This document shows, piece by piece, positions 36,272 through 45,030 of a stretch of 49,429 nucleotides of DNA; position 1 is the first letter of the stretch, and every line of letters begins with the position of its first letter. The notes under the pieces were generated by a model, which had not been told where the DNA came from, ran no database searches, and saw only the letters and a list, made by a program, of their open reading frames with translations. The position numbers and the translations under genes are program-made. The stretch comes from Acidovorax sp. SCN 68-22 (GTDB taxonomy: Bacteria > Pseudomonadota > Gammaproteobacteria > Burkholderiales > Burkholderiaceae_C): contig MEDL01000014.1 of the NCBI GenBank assembly GCA_001724785.1, positions 1-49,429 of the forward strand, written 5' to 3'.

Positions 36272-39200
36272 TCAATAGGCAAAGGTGACGCTGAGGAAAA
36301 GCCCCCTGGCGCGGTCGGTCACGCCGCCAACGCGGGCGCGGTACTGCAGGCTTGCGTCGACGTAGGAGCTTTGCGCACGGTAGCGATCCCCCGCGAGCCA
36401 GTAGCGCACATTCACGCCGACACCCGCGCCAAGCGACCAGTCGCGCCCGCTGTCGGCAAGTTCGAAGTCTCCATGGCCGGCAACGGGGGTGCCGGCGGCA
36501 CGCGCGCGGTTGGAATACCAGTCGGCCGCGAGCGACACGTGGGGGAAGAACACCAGGCGTTCGTTGTAGTCGGTCACGAAACTGCGCCCCACCCGCACTT
36601 CCCCGGCTGCAAAGCCCTGGCCGCGTCGGAGTTTTCCCTCGCTGCGCCCGAGTACCTGGCCGTTGCTGTCGCGCAGGGTGTATGCGGTGGGGGCATCCAG
36701 CCGCGTGTAGCCCAGCTGCAGATACCCTTCCATGGTGAACCAGCTGGACGTGTCGATGCGCAGCCCTGTGCCTTCGTAGAAGCCGTACAGGGCGTAGGCT
36801 TGCCACGCCCCGGCGCCGCCCTCGGTCTGGTAGGCCACGGCAGCGGCCTGCTGGTTCAAGGCGCAGCGCACCGCGGCATCGCTCGGGTTGAGGAACCCGC
36901 CGCGCGCCGCATTTCCGATGAGGAACTGCCGCTCCAGGCCGAAGGTCAGGTTGTTCTCGGCCCATGGGGTGTAGCGCACGCCGATGGCGCCCGTGGTCGT
37001 GGGAAAGCCCGAGGTCGGGCGCGAGCGTGTTTCTCCGACTTCTATGGTCCCGCCGCAGGGGTCGGGCACCGACTGCGCACCCGTCAGGTCGGAGCCGCTG
37101 TACAAGGTGTTGGAGATGCGCCCGTAGACATCGAACGTGCTGCTGCTGGAATTGAGGAAACCGGACGGCCGCCAGTACGCCTCGACGGTGCTGAACGCGG
37201 CATTTCCGGGGAGCGACACCGGCTGGCCAACCAGGCCGTTCGAGGGCGCGCGCGCTCCCCGGTAGCCGACCGACGCCGTCACACCCCACTCGCGCGAGAA
37301 GCTGGCGATGGCGCTGCGCGTATCGAAGCGCTGCTGCGCGTCGAGTGGCATGCGGCCGGCGTCGGCGTCATCGATGGCCTGGCGCAGCAACACCGCCGCA
37401 GCAGGCCTGCGACCGGCCGCAGCCATGGCGTACGCCTCGTCGAGCACATTGGTGGCGGGCGCCTGGCCGGTCTCCCGCGCTGCCACGAAATCCGCCAGCG
37501 CCAGCGCGGGCTCGCCATGGGCCAGCCGCAGGTAACCGCGCTGGCGCAAGGCATTGGCATCGGCGGGCTGCGCCGCGAGGGCCTGGTCCAGTCGGGCCAT
37601 GGCTTCCTCCTGCTCGGCTCGGGTCCCCGCCGCCAGGGCCGTCGTCAGCAGCGTCTGGTTGCCGCTGCTCTTGGGATCCTGGGCCACCGCCATGCGCGCC
37701 AGGGCAATGGCCTGCTCATAGCGCTTCTGCCCGTATGCGGCGTACGCGCGCGCGGCGGGGTTGTCGGTGCCGGGGGAATCCCAGGGCTCCATCTCGCACA
37801 CCGTTCCGTACGGCGTTTCATGGCACAGCTGCAAGGGCGCGTAGGCGCTTACCGGCAAGGCATCGCCCTGGCGCCACCAGCTCCCGGCACCCCCGGCCTG
37901 CGCACGGCGGGCGGCCGCCTGGCTGTCCCCCTCCGACAACGGCGCCAGCAGCTCCAGCGCACGGGCACGCTGCCCGCCGGCAAGCGCCAGATCGGCACCG
38001 ATCAAACGGGTATTGCGGCGCAGCGCTTCATCGATCCAGTCCTGGGCCAGCACGGCATCGATGTCCTGCTGCGCCTCGTTGGCCTGCCCCAGTTGCGCCC
38101 GCAGGTAGGCCCGCTGAAGGTGCAGCGTGGCGCTTTCGTCGTCGGCCTGGAGTGCATCGCTCGCGGCCGCCTCGGCGCCGGCGATGTCCTGCGTCGCCTG
38201 CAGGGCGCTGATGAGCAGCAAACGGTGGCTCACGACATCGGGCGCCCTGCGCACCGCTTCGCGCGCCTCGGGAACCGCATCCTGTGGGCGGCTCCCTCCC
38301 ATGGCCTCGTAGGCCTTTTGCGCGTGCTGCACGGCAATCGCCTGGCTCGCCAAGCGCATCAGCGCGCCGATGGCCTCCGGGTTGGGTGCACCCAGGGAAA
38401 TGGCCTGTGCACCTGCCGCAATCGCTTCTTCGTAGCGCTGCAAGTCTTCCAGCGCATTGAGCCACAGCAGCGCCCAGTCGCCCTGGCTCGGGTCGGTGCG
38501 CACGGCGATTTCGGCATTCGCCGCGGCCGCCTCGTGCTTGCCCGCCGCCTGCTGCTGGTAGGCCAGGGTCGCAATGGGAAAAGCCTTGCGGTATTCGGGA
38601 GTGGTGGGAACTTCGCCGGCAGCGGCCGGGCCAGCCGGCCGCAAATTGGCGACTGCCTGCTCCAGTTCGGGGCTGGTGTGGCCTTGCGCGATGGCCTGCT
38701 CGGCCGCATGCAGGGCATCGTCGAGCCGGGAGAGTTTCTGCAAGGCGTAGACCCGCAACTGGTGCAGCCGGACGGCGTCGGGACGCAGTTCCAGCGCGGC
38801 TTCCGCGCGCAGCAGGGCGGTGGCATAGTCGCCGCGGGCATAGGCCTTGAAGCCTTCGTCCGACAGCCGCCAGACACGGCCGCGCAGCGGGCGCTTACCG
38901 CTGCTGCCGGGCCGGAAATCTGGCTGCCTGGCGGGTGCGGCACGCACCCCGCGCTCGTCCGGGATCGGGGGCGCCACGGCCGGAGTCGTCGAGGGGGGCG
39001 GAGCGATCGGTTGCACCGGCGCGTCGGGCCGAGGCGCCTGCCAGATCGGCAGCGCGGGCATTTGCAGCCGCACGTAGTGCATCAACGCACGTCGGAATTC
39101 GCCGTCGACGATGGTATCGGCGGGGCCCTTGCCCCAAGACACCTCCGGTGCCCGCTCGATGGCTTGCAGGGCGCGCGCCAGCAGTTCGGGGTCCAGGCGT

Positions 39201-39514
39201 CCTGCCGCAGCCACCACCGGTGCGGGTTGCACCCCGTCGCTGCGCCGGTGGAGCGCCAGGACCCGCTCCAGCTTGAGGCCGGCCGTTGCCGCGCGGCGCG
39301 GGTCACGCACCAGGGCACTCACGTCCGCCCCGTCTTGCGGTGCCTGGGGCACGGGCATGGGGTGCGGGGAACGCGGTAACTCCATTTGCAACGACATGGT
39401 CAGGCGAAGCGGCGCATCGTCGAGGGCATTGCCCTCGGCTCCGAAAGCGGGCAGCAGCGGCCAGGCGGCCGCAAGAGCCAGAACGAGGACAGTGCGGGAA
39501 GGCATGGACTTCAT
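36272..39514 (-). CDS. nfrA: NfrA-like outer-membrane TPR/beta-barrel export protein
   Basis: The protein has 1080 residues from the ATG (MKSMPSR) that overlaps the stop of the upstream gene (ATGA). A signal peptide (LVLALAAAWPLLPAFGA) and a Pro-rich linker precede about ten TPR-like helical repeats (about 215-690; for example GFKAYARGDYATALLRAEAA and ALRQRGYLRLAHGEPALAL). The C-terminal 370 residues form a beta-barrel (FGLERQFLIGNAARGG, GVNVRYWLAGDRYR) ending in the aromatic VTFAY. This matches E. coli NfrA (about 990 aa), the outer-membrane component of the c-di-GMP-dependent polysaccharide exporter that serves as the phage N4 receptor. Similar TPR-barrel architecture occurs in BcsC and PgaA, but adjacency to NfrB-type genes favours NfrA. 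Confidence 0.85.
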   Translation of the reverse strand: MKSMPSRTVLVLALAAAWPLLPAFGAEGNALDDAPLRLTMSLQMELPRSPHPMPVPQAPQDGADVSALVRDPRRAATAGLKLERVLALHRRSDGVQPAPVVAAAGRLDPELLARALQAIERAPEVSWGKGPADTIVDGEFRRALMHYVRLQMPALPIWQAPRPDAPVQPIAPPPSTTPAVAPPIPDERGVRAAPARQPDFRPGSSGKRPLRGRVWRLSDEGFKAYARGDYATALLRAEAALELRPDAVRLHQLRVYALQKLSRLDDALHAAEQAIAQGHTSPELEQAVANLRPAGPAAAGEVPTTPEYRKAFPIATLAYQQQAAGKHEAAAANAEIAVRTDPSQGDWALLWLNALEDLQRYEEAIAAGAQAISLGAPNPEAIGALMRLASQAIAVQHAQKAYEAMGGSRPQDAVPEAREAVRRAPDVVSHRLLLISALQATQDIAGAEAAASDALQADDESATLHLQRAYLRAQLGQANEAQQDIDAVLAQDWIDEALRRNTRLIGADLALAGGQRARALELLAPLSEGDSQAAARRAQAGGAGSWWRQGDALPVSAYAPLQLCHETPYGTVCEMEPWDSPGTDNPAARAYAAYGQKRYEQAIALARMAVAQDPKSSGNQTLLTTALAAGTRAEQEEAMARLDQALAAQPADANALRQRGYLRLAHGEPALALADFVAARETGQAPATNVLDEAYAMAAAGRRPAAAVLLRQAIDDADAGRMPLDAQQRFDTRSAIASFSREWGVTASVGYRGARAPSNGLVGQPVSLPGNAAFSTVEAYWRPSGFLNSSSSTFDVYGRISNTLYSGSDLTGAQSVPDPCGGTIEVGETRSRPTSGFPTTTGAIGVRYTPWAENNLTFGLERQFLIGNAARGGFLNPSDAAVRCALNQQAAAVAYQTEGGAGAWQAYALYGFYEGTGLRIDTSSWFTMEGYLQLGYTRLDAPTAYTLRDSNGQVLGRSEGKLRRGQGFAAGEVRVGRSFVTDYNERLVFFPHVSLAADWYSNRARAAGTPVAGHGDFELADSGRDWSLGAGVGVNVRYWLAGDRYRAQSSYVDASLQYRARVGGVTDRARGLFLSVTFAY

Positions 39515-41211
39515 ACGGCGACGACGTCCTGCATGACGGGGCGCGGCGGCGCCAGGGGCTTGGACTCTGTCTCCTGGAAAGAAATCGCTTCCTCCAGGGT
39601 GCCCTTGTCCAGCCAGCCCTGCTCCAGCAGGATGGTCCCCAACGGGCGGCGCGAATCGCGCTGTATCGCCAACGCCTGCTCCAGGTGGCTGGCGTCTATG
39701 GCACGCCACGACAGCAGCACCTCGCCCAGACGCTGGCGGTGCCGTTCGAGCTGATCCCCCGAAGGAAAGTCGTGCATGGTCTTGTCCCAGACCAGCCGGG
39801 TACCGAACAACTTGTGCGAAAGGAACAAACGCCAGGCCCGCGCAGCGGCCATGGCATTGATGAAGTTGCCTATGACCATGCGCGGAATGGACAGCAGGCC
39901 ATGCTCCCAGCCGTACATGCTGCCGACAAAATAGGCACGCTGCACCACGCGCAACAGCAGCGCCACGGCATTGAGGCCCATGATGGTGACGAACCAGCCG
40001 CCGGGCTCGAAGGCGGACGGGTAGTACACCGTCCACCAGCCGAGCCTGTCGGCGGCGTAAAACAACAGGAAGTTGAGCATCAACACATAGCCCAGGATGG
40101 CCACGAAGGCCGTGACGAGGCCCTTGCGGTCCCGAAACAAGAGGTATTTGGTCGAGAGTGGCCCCGCCCAGCCCACCTGCTGCCAGCCCTGCAGGCCGAT
40201 GCCGATGGTCCAGCGCGCCTTCTGCCGGTAGGCCGCACGGAAGGTATCGGGGAAGTACTCCCGCACCCCCAGGGGCATCTGAATGGAGCCAATCTTTTCG
40301 CGCCCCAGCCCGAACCAGGAAATCCGACGCGTGACGTAATCGACGTCGAACTTGCCGAAGATCTGCTTCATGCCCATGCGGTTGAGGCGCGTGCCGATGT
40401 CGTAGTCCTCCGTCAGGCTTTCCACGTTGAACGGCTCGTTCGTCGTCGTCGCAGCCAGCACCTGCATCGCGCTGTGCGAAAAACAGGTACCCACCCCTGC
40501 GGAAGGGACCATGCTCGACAGGCTTTCGCGCACCACCAGGTCCTTGCTGTGCCACTCCGCGAACTCGTCCATGTAGGTGCCAGCAACGAGCTCGAACCAG
40601 CTGCGCTCCAGGGACGTCACCGGCAGCTGGATGAAGTCCATGCGCGGCAACAGGTAGTTGTAGTACTTGAGCTCCAGCGGATGCAGCACGTCCTCGCTGT
40701 CGTGCAGCACGAAGCCCGCGAAAGGTTGGCCGGCCGAGCGCTCGTGCAGGAACGCTGCCTGGACCACCCAGTTCAAGCAGTCGGCCTTGCAGGTCGGGCC
40801 GTCGTGCGGGACTTCCACGCGCACCAGCTGGCGGTAGCGCCGTCGCATGCGCTCGACCTCGGCGATGGTGCGTTCGTCGTTGCGGTAGGTGCCGACAAAG
40901 ATCGTGTAGTTGCTGTATTCCAGCACCGACACCATGTTGCTGAGCATGGGGGCGATGACGTCGTACTCCATCCACGCCGGCACCATGATCGCCATTGGCT
41001 GCTCCGCAGGTTGGCGCAACTGGTCGGCCGTCAGCCGCTTGTACTGGCGGTGTACGGTGAGTTTTCGGTACACCTGCCGAACCCAGTACCACGCGTCGAT
41101 GAACAGGTCATCGAGGCTGGAAAGCAGGATGACCACACCCACTACCGCCGTCACGATTTCCAGGACGCGGTAATAGTCGGCGAACAGGTAGGGCCAGTAC
41201 AGCGTGAACAT
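39511..41211 (-). CDS. nfrB: NfrB-like inner-membrane glycosyltransferase with C-terminal MshEN domain
   Basis: The protein has 566 residues. An N-terminal membrane segment (VLEIVTAVVGVVILLSSL) is followed by a GT2 domain with AIMVPAWMEYDVI, the Asp motif HDSEDVLHPLE, the acidic TEDYDIGTRL and a QxxRW-type RQKARW. Several C-terminal membrane helices follow. The last 75 residues are an MshEN (T2SSE N-terminal) domain, LGEVLLSWRAIDASHLEQAL then LGTILLEQGWLD, two copies of the LGxxLxxxG pattern that binds c-di-GMP in MshE and in E. coli NfrB. It probably polymerises UDP-ManNAc made by WecB and moves the chain to NfrA, activated by c-di-GMP. It is shorter than E. coli NfrB (about 745 aa). Confidence 0.9.
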   Translation of the reverse strand: MFTLYWPYLFADYYRVLEIVTAVVGVVILLSSLDDLFIDAWYWVRQVYRKLTVHRQYKRLTADQLRQPAEQPMAIMVPAWMEYDVIAPMLSNMVSVLEYSNYTIFVGTYRNDERTIAEVERMRRRYRQLVRVEVPHDGPTCKADCLNWVVQAAFLHERSAGQPFAGFVLHDSEDVLHPLELKYYNYLLPRMDFIQLPVTSLERSWFELVAGTYMDEFAEWHSKDLVVRESLSSMVPSAGVGTCFSHSAMQVLAATTTNEPFNVESLTEDYDIGTRLNRMGMKQIFGKFDVDYVTRRISWFGLGREKIGSIQMPLGVREYFPDTFRAAYRQKARWTIGIGLQGWQQVGWAGPLSTKYLLFRDRKGLVTAFVAILGYVLMLNFLLFYAADRLGWWTVYYPSAFEPGGWFVTIMGLNAVALLLRVVQRAYFVGSMYGWEHGLLSIPRMVIGNFINAMAAARAWRLFLSHKLFGTRLVWDKTMHDFPSGDQLERHRQRLGEVLLSWRAIDASHLEQALAIQRDSRRPLGTILLEQGWLDKGTLEEAISFQETESKPLAPPRPVMQDVVAV

Positions 41212-41235
41212 GCGGTGAAAGCGGCGTGGCGGGTT

Positions 41236-43443
41236 TTACAGGTCCTTGCTGCGTGTGCGGCTGCGCTTGATGCGGTACGCCCAGACGAGCAGCAGCAACA
41301 GCAGCAGCAGGCCAGTGCTCACGAGCGGAACGCCCCACGAGAGGTAGCGGCGCCATTCGTAAAAGGCGCTCTCGCCAGCCCGCGGCGGCTGGCTCGCCGA
41401 GGGATTGCTGCTGTCCACCCAGCTCACCGGTCCCTGCGCACCGATCAAGGCGATATCGCCGCGGTTGAGCACGAAAGGCTTTTCCTGCGCCGGTGCGGGC
41501 CCACCGAGCGTTTGCCAGTACAGACCCTCCTGGCCATGGGCGCGCGTGACTTCGATGGAACTCAACTGCGCCAGCCCGTTGACGTCCAGCCACGGCGTTT
41601 TCTTGCCATTGATGCGCAGGTGCGCGTCCTTGACCACGACACGCGTCTCCGCGCCATCGATGGCGGTTTGCATGGCGAGGAAGGGCCGCGTGGGCGTGGT
41701 GGCGCCGTCCTGCGCGACAACCAGTTCAGCGCGCACTGGCGTCACTCCCGCCGCCACCGCCATCCGCACCACGCGCATCAGGCTGGCAGGGGCATCAGCG
41801 AGGTAGGCTGCTGGGACGATCAGTTGCGGCGCACCGGACATCAGCGGCAACAAGCCGACGAAGGTGCCATCGGGCGCCGAATCACCGCCGCGCACGTAGC
41901 TGGTGGGCAGCACGTTCACCGGGAAGGCCTGTGGCGTCTCGTTGCAATCGTTGGAATAGGGTTGGCGCTGAAAGGAAACACGCACCACGTTGCTCAGGCC
42001 GAGCGCGTAGCCGGGGACGCGCGCGTCCAGCCGCTCGGGATGGCCGTCGGCCTGCAGGCGCTTGGCCGACAACAGCACGTTGTTCCAGAACACCGATGCC
42101 ACGGGCCGCGTGGACGAAGCACCGGGTGCGGCCGCCACGTCGACCACCAGATCGGAAGGCATCCGGCCATTGACTGCCACCGCGGCCAGCGGCAGGGTGG
42201 CCGTCCAGTCACCGCGCGCCAGCACGTCGAAGTTGGCGTCGCTGCCGCCCAGGTTGGTCAGGCGCAGGCTGGCCTGGTCCAGCACTTCGGGCGAATTGGC
42301 TTCGGCCACGACGACGTCGCGCGTCGTCAGGGCGCTGCGCCAAACGTCGGCAAATGCACCGGCCGCCTTCGCGCCCGCGTCCTCGGCGACCACGATCACC
42401 GGGCGCGCCCCCAGTGTGGCGAGGCGAATGCCGTTGGCGGGCAGCGCCGTGCCACCCACGGCGGTCTGCAGGCCGCGCCAGGTGGCAAAGGCGCGCACCG
42501 CGTCGGCGTCGCCTGCCAACTGGGCTGCCAAGGCGTCAAGCGCCGCCGCCACCTGCTTGTGCAGCGCCGGGTCGGCCACGACGATGTCGCCGGTCGCCAG
42601 CGTGGAACCCAGCACCACCAGCGCGCCCACTTCGGCCTGATCCTTCAGCGCGTGCTGGGCGTTGTTCTGGCCGAGCGCAGCAAACGCCGGGACATGCGCC
42701 AGCCCGGGCGGAAGTTGCCAGCCCGTCGTGTCCACGGTATCCCCGGGCGCCGGGAAGGACCGGATCTGCACCCGGCGGTTGGCCTGCTCCAGCGCCACGC
42801 CCAGGCGCCAGGCCGTGTCGTACGCCGTCTTGTTCAGGCTGCGCGACGCCACGAGCAGCGTCGGGCGTGCGGGAAGAGTGAGCCAGGCATCGGCCAGGCT
42901 GGTCAGCGCGGCACTGCTGAAACGGTAGTTGAAACGCGTGTCGTTGGACACCGCCAGGACGTTGCCGGTGGAGCGCTCCACATCGCAGATGCGCTGCCCG
43001 ACATTGTTCAGCCAGTCCACCCGGAAGCGCAGGAAGCCATTGGCGGGCTTGGTGACATCCACCTTGAGTACCTGGCTGGGGTCTCCCTCCGAGGTGTCGA
43101 TGCGGCGCGAATGCACCGGGCGGCCGTTGACGAACAACAGCATGGAGGTGCGGCCCTCCTCGGCCTTGTAGTAGCGCCCGCGGAAATCGATGCTGGCGTC
43201 TGCCAGGCGCAGGGTGCGTGGAACCGGAAGGTAGAACTCCTGCCGGCTGTCGTAGCCGTTGAGCAGCACGTCTTCCCCGAATCCCAGGTCCGACAGGGCG
43301 AAACTGCGGCTGACCCAGGTCTCGCCGTGCAGGCGCGCCAGCGCATCCCCGGCGGGGCTGGCCAAGGCCAGCAGCGGCGTGCTCAGGCAGGCAAGAACAA
43401 GCAGGCGCGCGCCGCGCCGAGAGAGGGAAACGCATGTGTTCAT
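41236..43443 (-). CDS. BcsB-like periplasmic cellulose-synthase-subunit family protein
   Basis: The protein has 735 residues with a signal peptide (GARLLVLACLSTPLLALA), a long periplasmic part of alternating carbohydrate-binding-like and flavodoxin-like folds, and one C-terminal membrane anchor (VPLVSTGLLLLLLLLVWAY) followed by a basic tail. BcsB-type features are SFALSDLGFGEDVLLNGY, FLRFRVDWLNNVGQRICDVE and RPTLLVASRSLNKTAYD. In cellulose synthesis BcsB guides the growing polymer through the periplasm and holds BcsA; here the glycosyltransferase is NfrB-type and no BcsA is present, so it is a BcsB-like partner for a different polymer. Its ATG overlaps the wecB stop (ATGA), and the NfrB gene follows after 24 bp. 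Confidence 0.83.
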   Translation of the reverse strand: MNTCVSLSRRGARLLVLACLSTPLLALASPAGDALARLHGETWVSRSFALSDLGFGEDVLLNGYDSRQEFYLPVPRTLRLADASIDFRGRYYKAEEGRTSMLLFVNGRPVHSRRIDTSEGDPSQVLKVDVTKPANGFLRFRVDWLNNVGQRICDVERSTGNVLAVSNDTRFNYRFSSAALTSLADAWLTLPARPTLLVASRSLNKTAYDTAWRLGVALEQANRRVQIRSFPAPGDTVDTTGWQLPPGLAHVPAFAALGQNNAQHALKDQAEVGALVVLGSTLATGDIVVADPALHKQVAAALDALAAQLAGDADAVRAFATWRGLQTAVGGTALPANGIRLATLGARPVIVVAEDAGAKAAGAFADVWRSALTTRDVVVAEANSPEVLDQASLRLTNLGGSDANFDVLARGDWTATLPLAAVAVNGRMPSDLVVDVAAAPGASSTRPVASVFWNNVLLSAKRLQADGHPERLDARVPGYALGLSNVVRVSFQRQPYSNDCNETPQAFPVNVLPTSYVRGGDSAPDGTFVGLLPLMSGAPQLIVPAAYLADAPASLMRVVRMAVAAGVTPVRAELVVAQDGATTPTRPFLAMQTAIDGAETRVVVKDAHLRINGKKTPWLDVNGLAQLSSIEVTRAHGQEGLYWQTLGGPAPAQEKPFVLNRGDIALIGAQGPVSWVDSSNPSASQPPRAGESAFYEWRRYLSWGVPLVSTGLLLLLLLLVWAYRIKRSRTRSKDL

Positions 43444-44636
43444 AGCTGGGACTCCGAGAAAATTGCGTTCAGAGGGGGATGGGGCTCGGGCGCGTGGCGC
43501 AGCTCCGGCCGGAATTCAGCGACGCTGCGGCCGCACAGGGCGTCCACAATGCGCTGGCACGCATGCCCGTCCCCGTAGGGGTTGGCCTTGCGGCAGAACT
43601 GTGCGTACAGCGCGGCGTCGTCCAGAAGGCGGTTGGCTTCGGTGGCGATGCGCTCGCGCGAGGTGCCGACCAGGCGTACCGTCCCCGCTGCCACGGCTTC
43701 AGGCCGCTCGGTCACGTCGCGCAGTACCAGCACGGGCTTGCCGAGTGCGGGCGCTTCTTCCTGCACACCGCCGGAATCGGTCAGGATGAGGTGCGCGCGG
43801 CGCATCAGCCAGAGGAAATCGAGGTAATCGAGCGGCTCGATCAGATGGATGTGCGGGTGCCCGGCCAGCGTCTTCTGTACCACGCCCTGCACGTTGGGAT
43901 TCAAGTGCACCGGATAGACGATTTGCACGTCGTCCCGCCCCGCAAGATCCCGCAACGCGGCGCAGATATTGCGCAGCCCCTCGCCGAAGTTCTCGCGCCG
44001 GTGGCCGGTGACGAGCACGAGCCTGCGCCGCCCATCCAGCCAGTGGTAGCGCTGGGCCAGGGCCTGCTGGCGCGCCGGGTCGGCGTCCAGGGTGGCAAGC
44101 GCCGCGTTGAGCGCGTCGATGACGGTATTGCCGGTCACCCAGATGTGGCCGGAGACGCCCTCCTGCAGCGCCGCCGCACGCGCCGAGGGGGTGGGTGCGA
44201 AGAGCCACGTGCTGACCGAATCGACCAACCTGCGGTTCATTTCTTCTGGGAAAGGCGAATGAATGTTGCCGCTGCGCAACCCCGCTTCGACGTGGCCGAC
44301 CGGTATGCGTCTATGGAACGCGGCCATGGCGGCGGCGGCGGCCGTGCTGGTGTCGCCATGCACCAGCACGCAATCGGGCCGCGCGGCGTCCAGCACCCCA
44401 TCGACGGCCGCCAGGAGGCGGGCGAACAAACCATTGAGCGACTGCCCCGCCAGCATCACGTCGAGTTCGTGGTCGGCCTGTAGCCCAAACAGGCCCATGA
44501 CCTGGGCGAGCATTTCGCGGTGTTGCCCCGTCACGCATACGCTGCTGTGCAGCTGCGGCTCACCCCGCAGGGCGAGTACCAGGGGGGCCATCTTGATGGC
44601 TTCGGGACGGGTACCGAAAATCGACAGGACGCGCAT
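43440..44636 (-). CDS. wecB: UDP-N-acetylglucosamine 2-epimerase (non-hydrolysing)
   Basis: The protein has 398 residues from ATG 44636 (MRVLSIFGTRPEAIKMAP, the textbook start); the ORF-track start is upstream noise. It shows VCVTGQHREML, VLVHGDTSTA, GHVEAGLRSGNIHSPFPEEMNRR, TGHRRENFGEGL and TDSGGVQEEAPALGKPVLVLRD, all conserved in WecB. The enzyme interconverts UDP-GlcNAc and UDP-ManNAc. In E. coli WecB supplies UDP-ManNAc for the Nfr polysaccharide as well as for ECA. Here no wecC dehydrogenase follows, fitting use of ManNAc itself. It is the first gene of the eight-gene minus-strand operon, with a candidate promoter about 160 bp upstream. Confidence 0.96.
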   Translation of the reverse strand: MRVLSIFGTRPEAIKMAPLVLALRGEPQLHSSVCVTGQHREMLAQVMGLFGLQADHELDVMLAGQSLNGLFARLLAAVDGVLDAARPDCVLVHGDTSTAAAAAMAAFHRRIPVGHVEAGLRSGNIHSPFPEEMNRRLVDSVSTWLFAPTPSARAAALQEGVSGHIWVTGNTVIDALNAALATLDADPARQQALAQRYHWLDGRRRLVLVTGHRRENFGEGLRNICAALRDLAGRDDVQIVYPVHLNPNVQGVVQKTLAGHPHIHLIEPLDYLDFLWLMRRAHLILTDSGGVQEEAPALGKPVLVLRDVTERPEAVAAGTVRLVGTSRERIATEANRLLDDAALYAQFCRKANPYGDGHACQRIVDALCGRSVAEFRPELRHAPEPHPPLNAIFSESQL

Positions 44637-44796
44637 TCGAGGAATCAGCCGCTGGGCATTGCGGTGTTCCTCTAGAGAACCAAGCGCAGGCCCTACCACT
44701 TGAATGGGGCTTGCCGGGAAGCCCCGTGGGCGGGACGATCTTTGTCGCCTGACCCTCGAACACACATCTTAACAACTGTGTCTGATGTCGCGCAAC

Positions 44797-44824
44797 ATTA
44801 TTGCAAATTGTTTGCATCCCGCAA
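44797..44824 (-). promoter_or_regulatory. Candidate sigma-70 promoter of the wecB exopolysaccharide operon
   Basis: On the minus strand TTGCGG (44819-44824) is followed after 16 bp by AATAAT (44797-44802), in the only AT-rich stretch of the gap. It would give a 5' leader of about 155 nt before wecB. Operator-like palindromes overlap it. Confidence 0.4.
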
Positions 44825-44834
44825 CACTTGCGGG
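44802..44834. promoter_or_regulatory. Paired palindromes overlapping the wecB promoter candidate
   Basis: TGCAAA-TTG-TTTGCA (44802-44816) has perfect 6-bp arms and CCCGCA-ACACT-TGCGGG (44818-44834) has perfect 6-bp arms, directly next to each other. They overlap the spacer and -35 region of the candidate promoter, suggesting regulator binding. No regulator gene is encoded beside them. Confidence 0.4.
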
Positions 44835-44991
44835 CGCGTGCCCAATGTCCTTCGACCGGGGGAGGCCTCGGCCGAAACCGGGACCCCGCCCGATGAGGAA
44901 TGCGCGGCAGGGAGCCAGCCCAACCCCGCAAATCCGTTCCCCGCAGCGCCCGCGCGGCGTTGCGCCCCGTCGGAAACGATGACGGCCCCTG

Positions 44992-45030
44992 ATAAAAATA
45001 CGTCTGCGTCAGTGGCTTTGACTGCAACGC
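44992..45030 (-). terminator. Weak terminator candidate after hisA
   Basis: Read on the minus strand, GCGTTGCAGT...ACTGACGC forms an imperfect stem with a bulge, followed by AGACGTATTTTTATC. It lies 60-100 bp after the hisA stop codon. If real it would end the upstream his transcript before the exopolysaccharide operon. Confidence 0.3.

Noticed and set aside
39286-43578. Very long plus-strand ORF (1430 aa) opposite nfrB and bcsB-like genes
   Set aside because: Antisense shadow of high-GC genes: His/Ala/Arg/Gln-rich translation with no family resemblance, while the minus-strand frames carry clear motifs. The same applies to 14558-18895 (+), 10037-12223 (+), 12317-14533 (+), 23577-25100 (+) and 14580-17486 (-).
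27967-44636. Classical cellulose (bcs) or alginate biosynthesis operon
   Set aside because: No BcsA/PilZ synthase, BcsZ or BcsC, and no Alg8, Alg44, AlgD or AlgG. The synthase is NfrB-type with MshEN, and WecB gives UDP-ManNAc.
44818-44845. Sigma-54 promoter upstream of wecB (TGGGCACG...CGCAA on the minus strand)
   Set aside because: An extra G shifts the CACG block and the -12 TTGC is CCGC; the match to the consensus is poor once the spacing is fixed.
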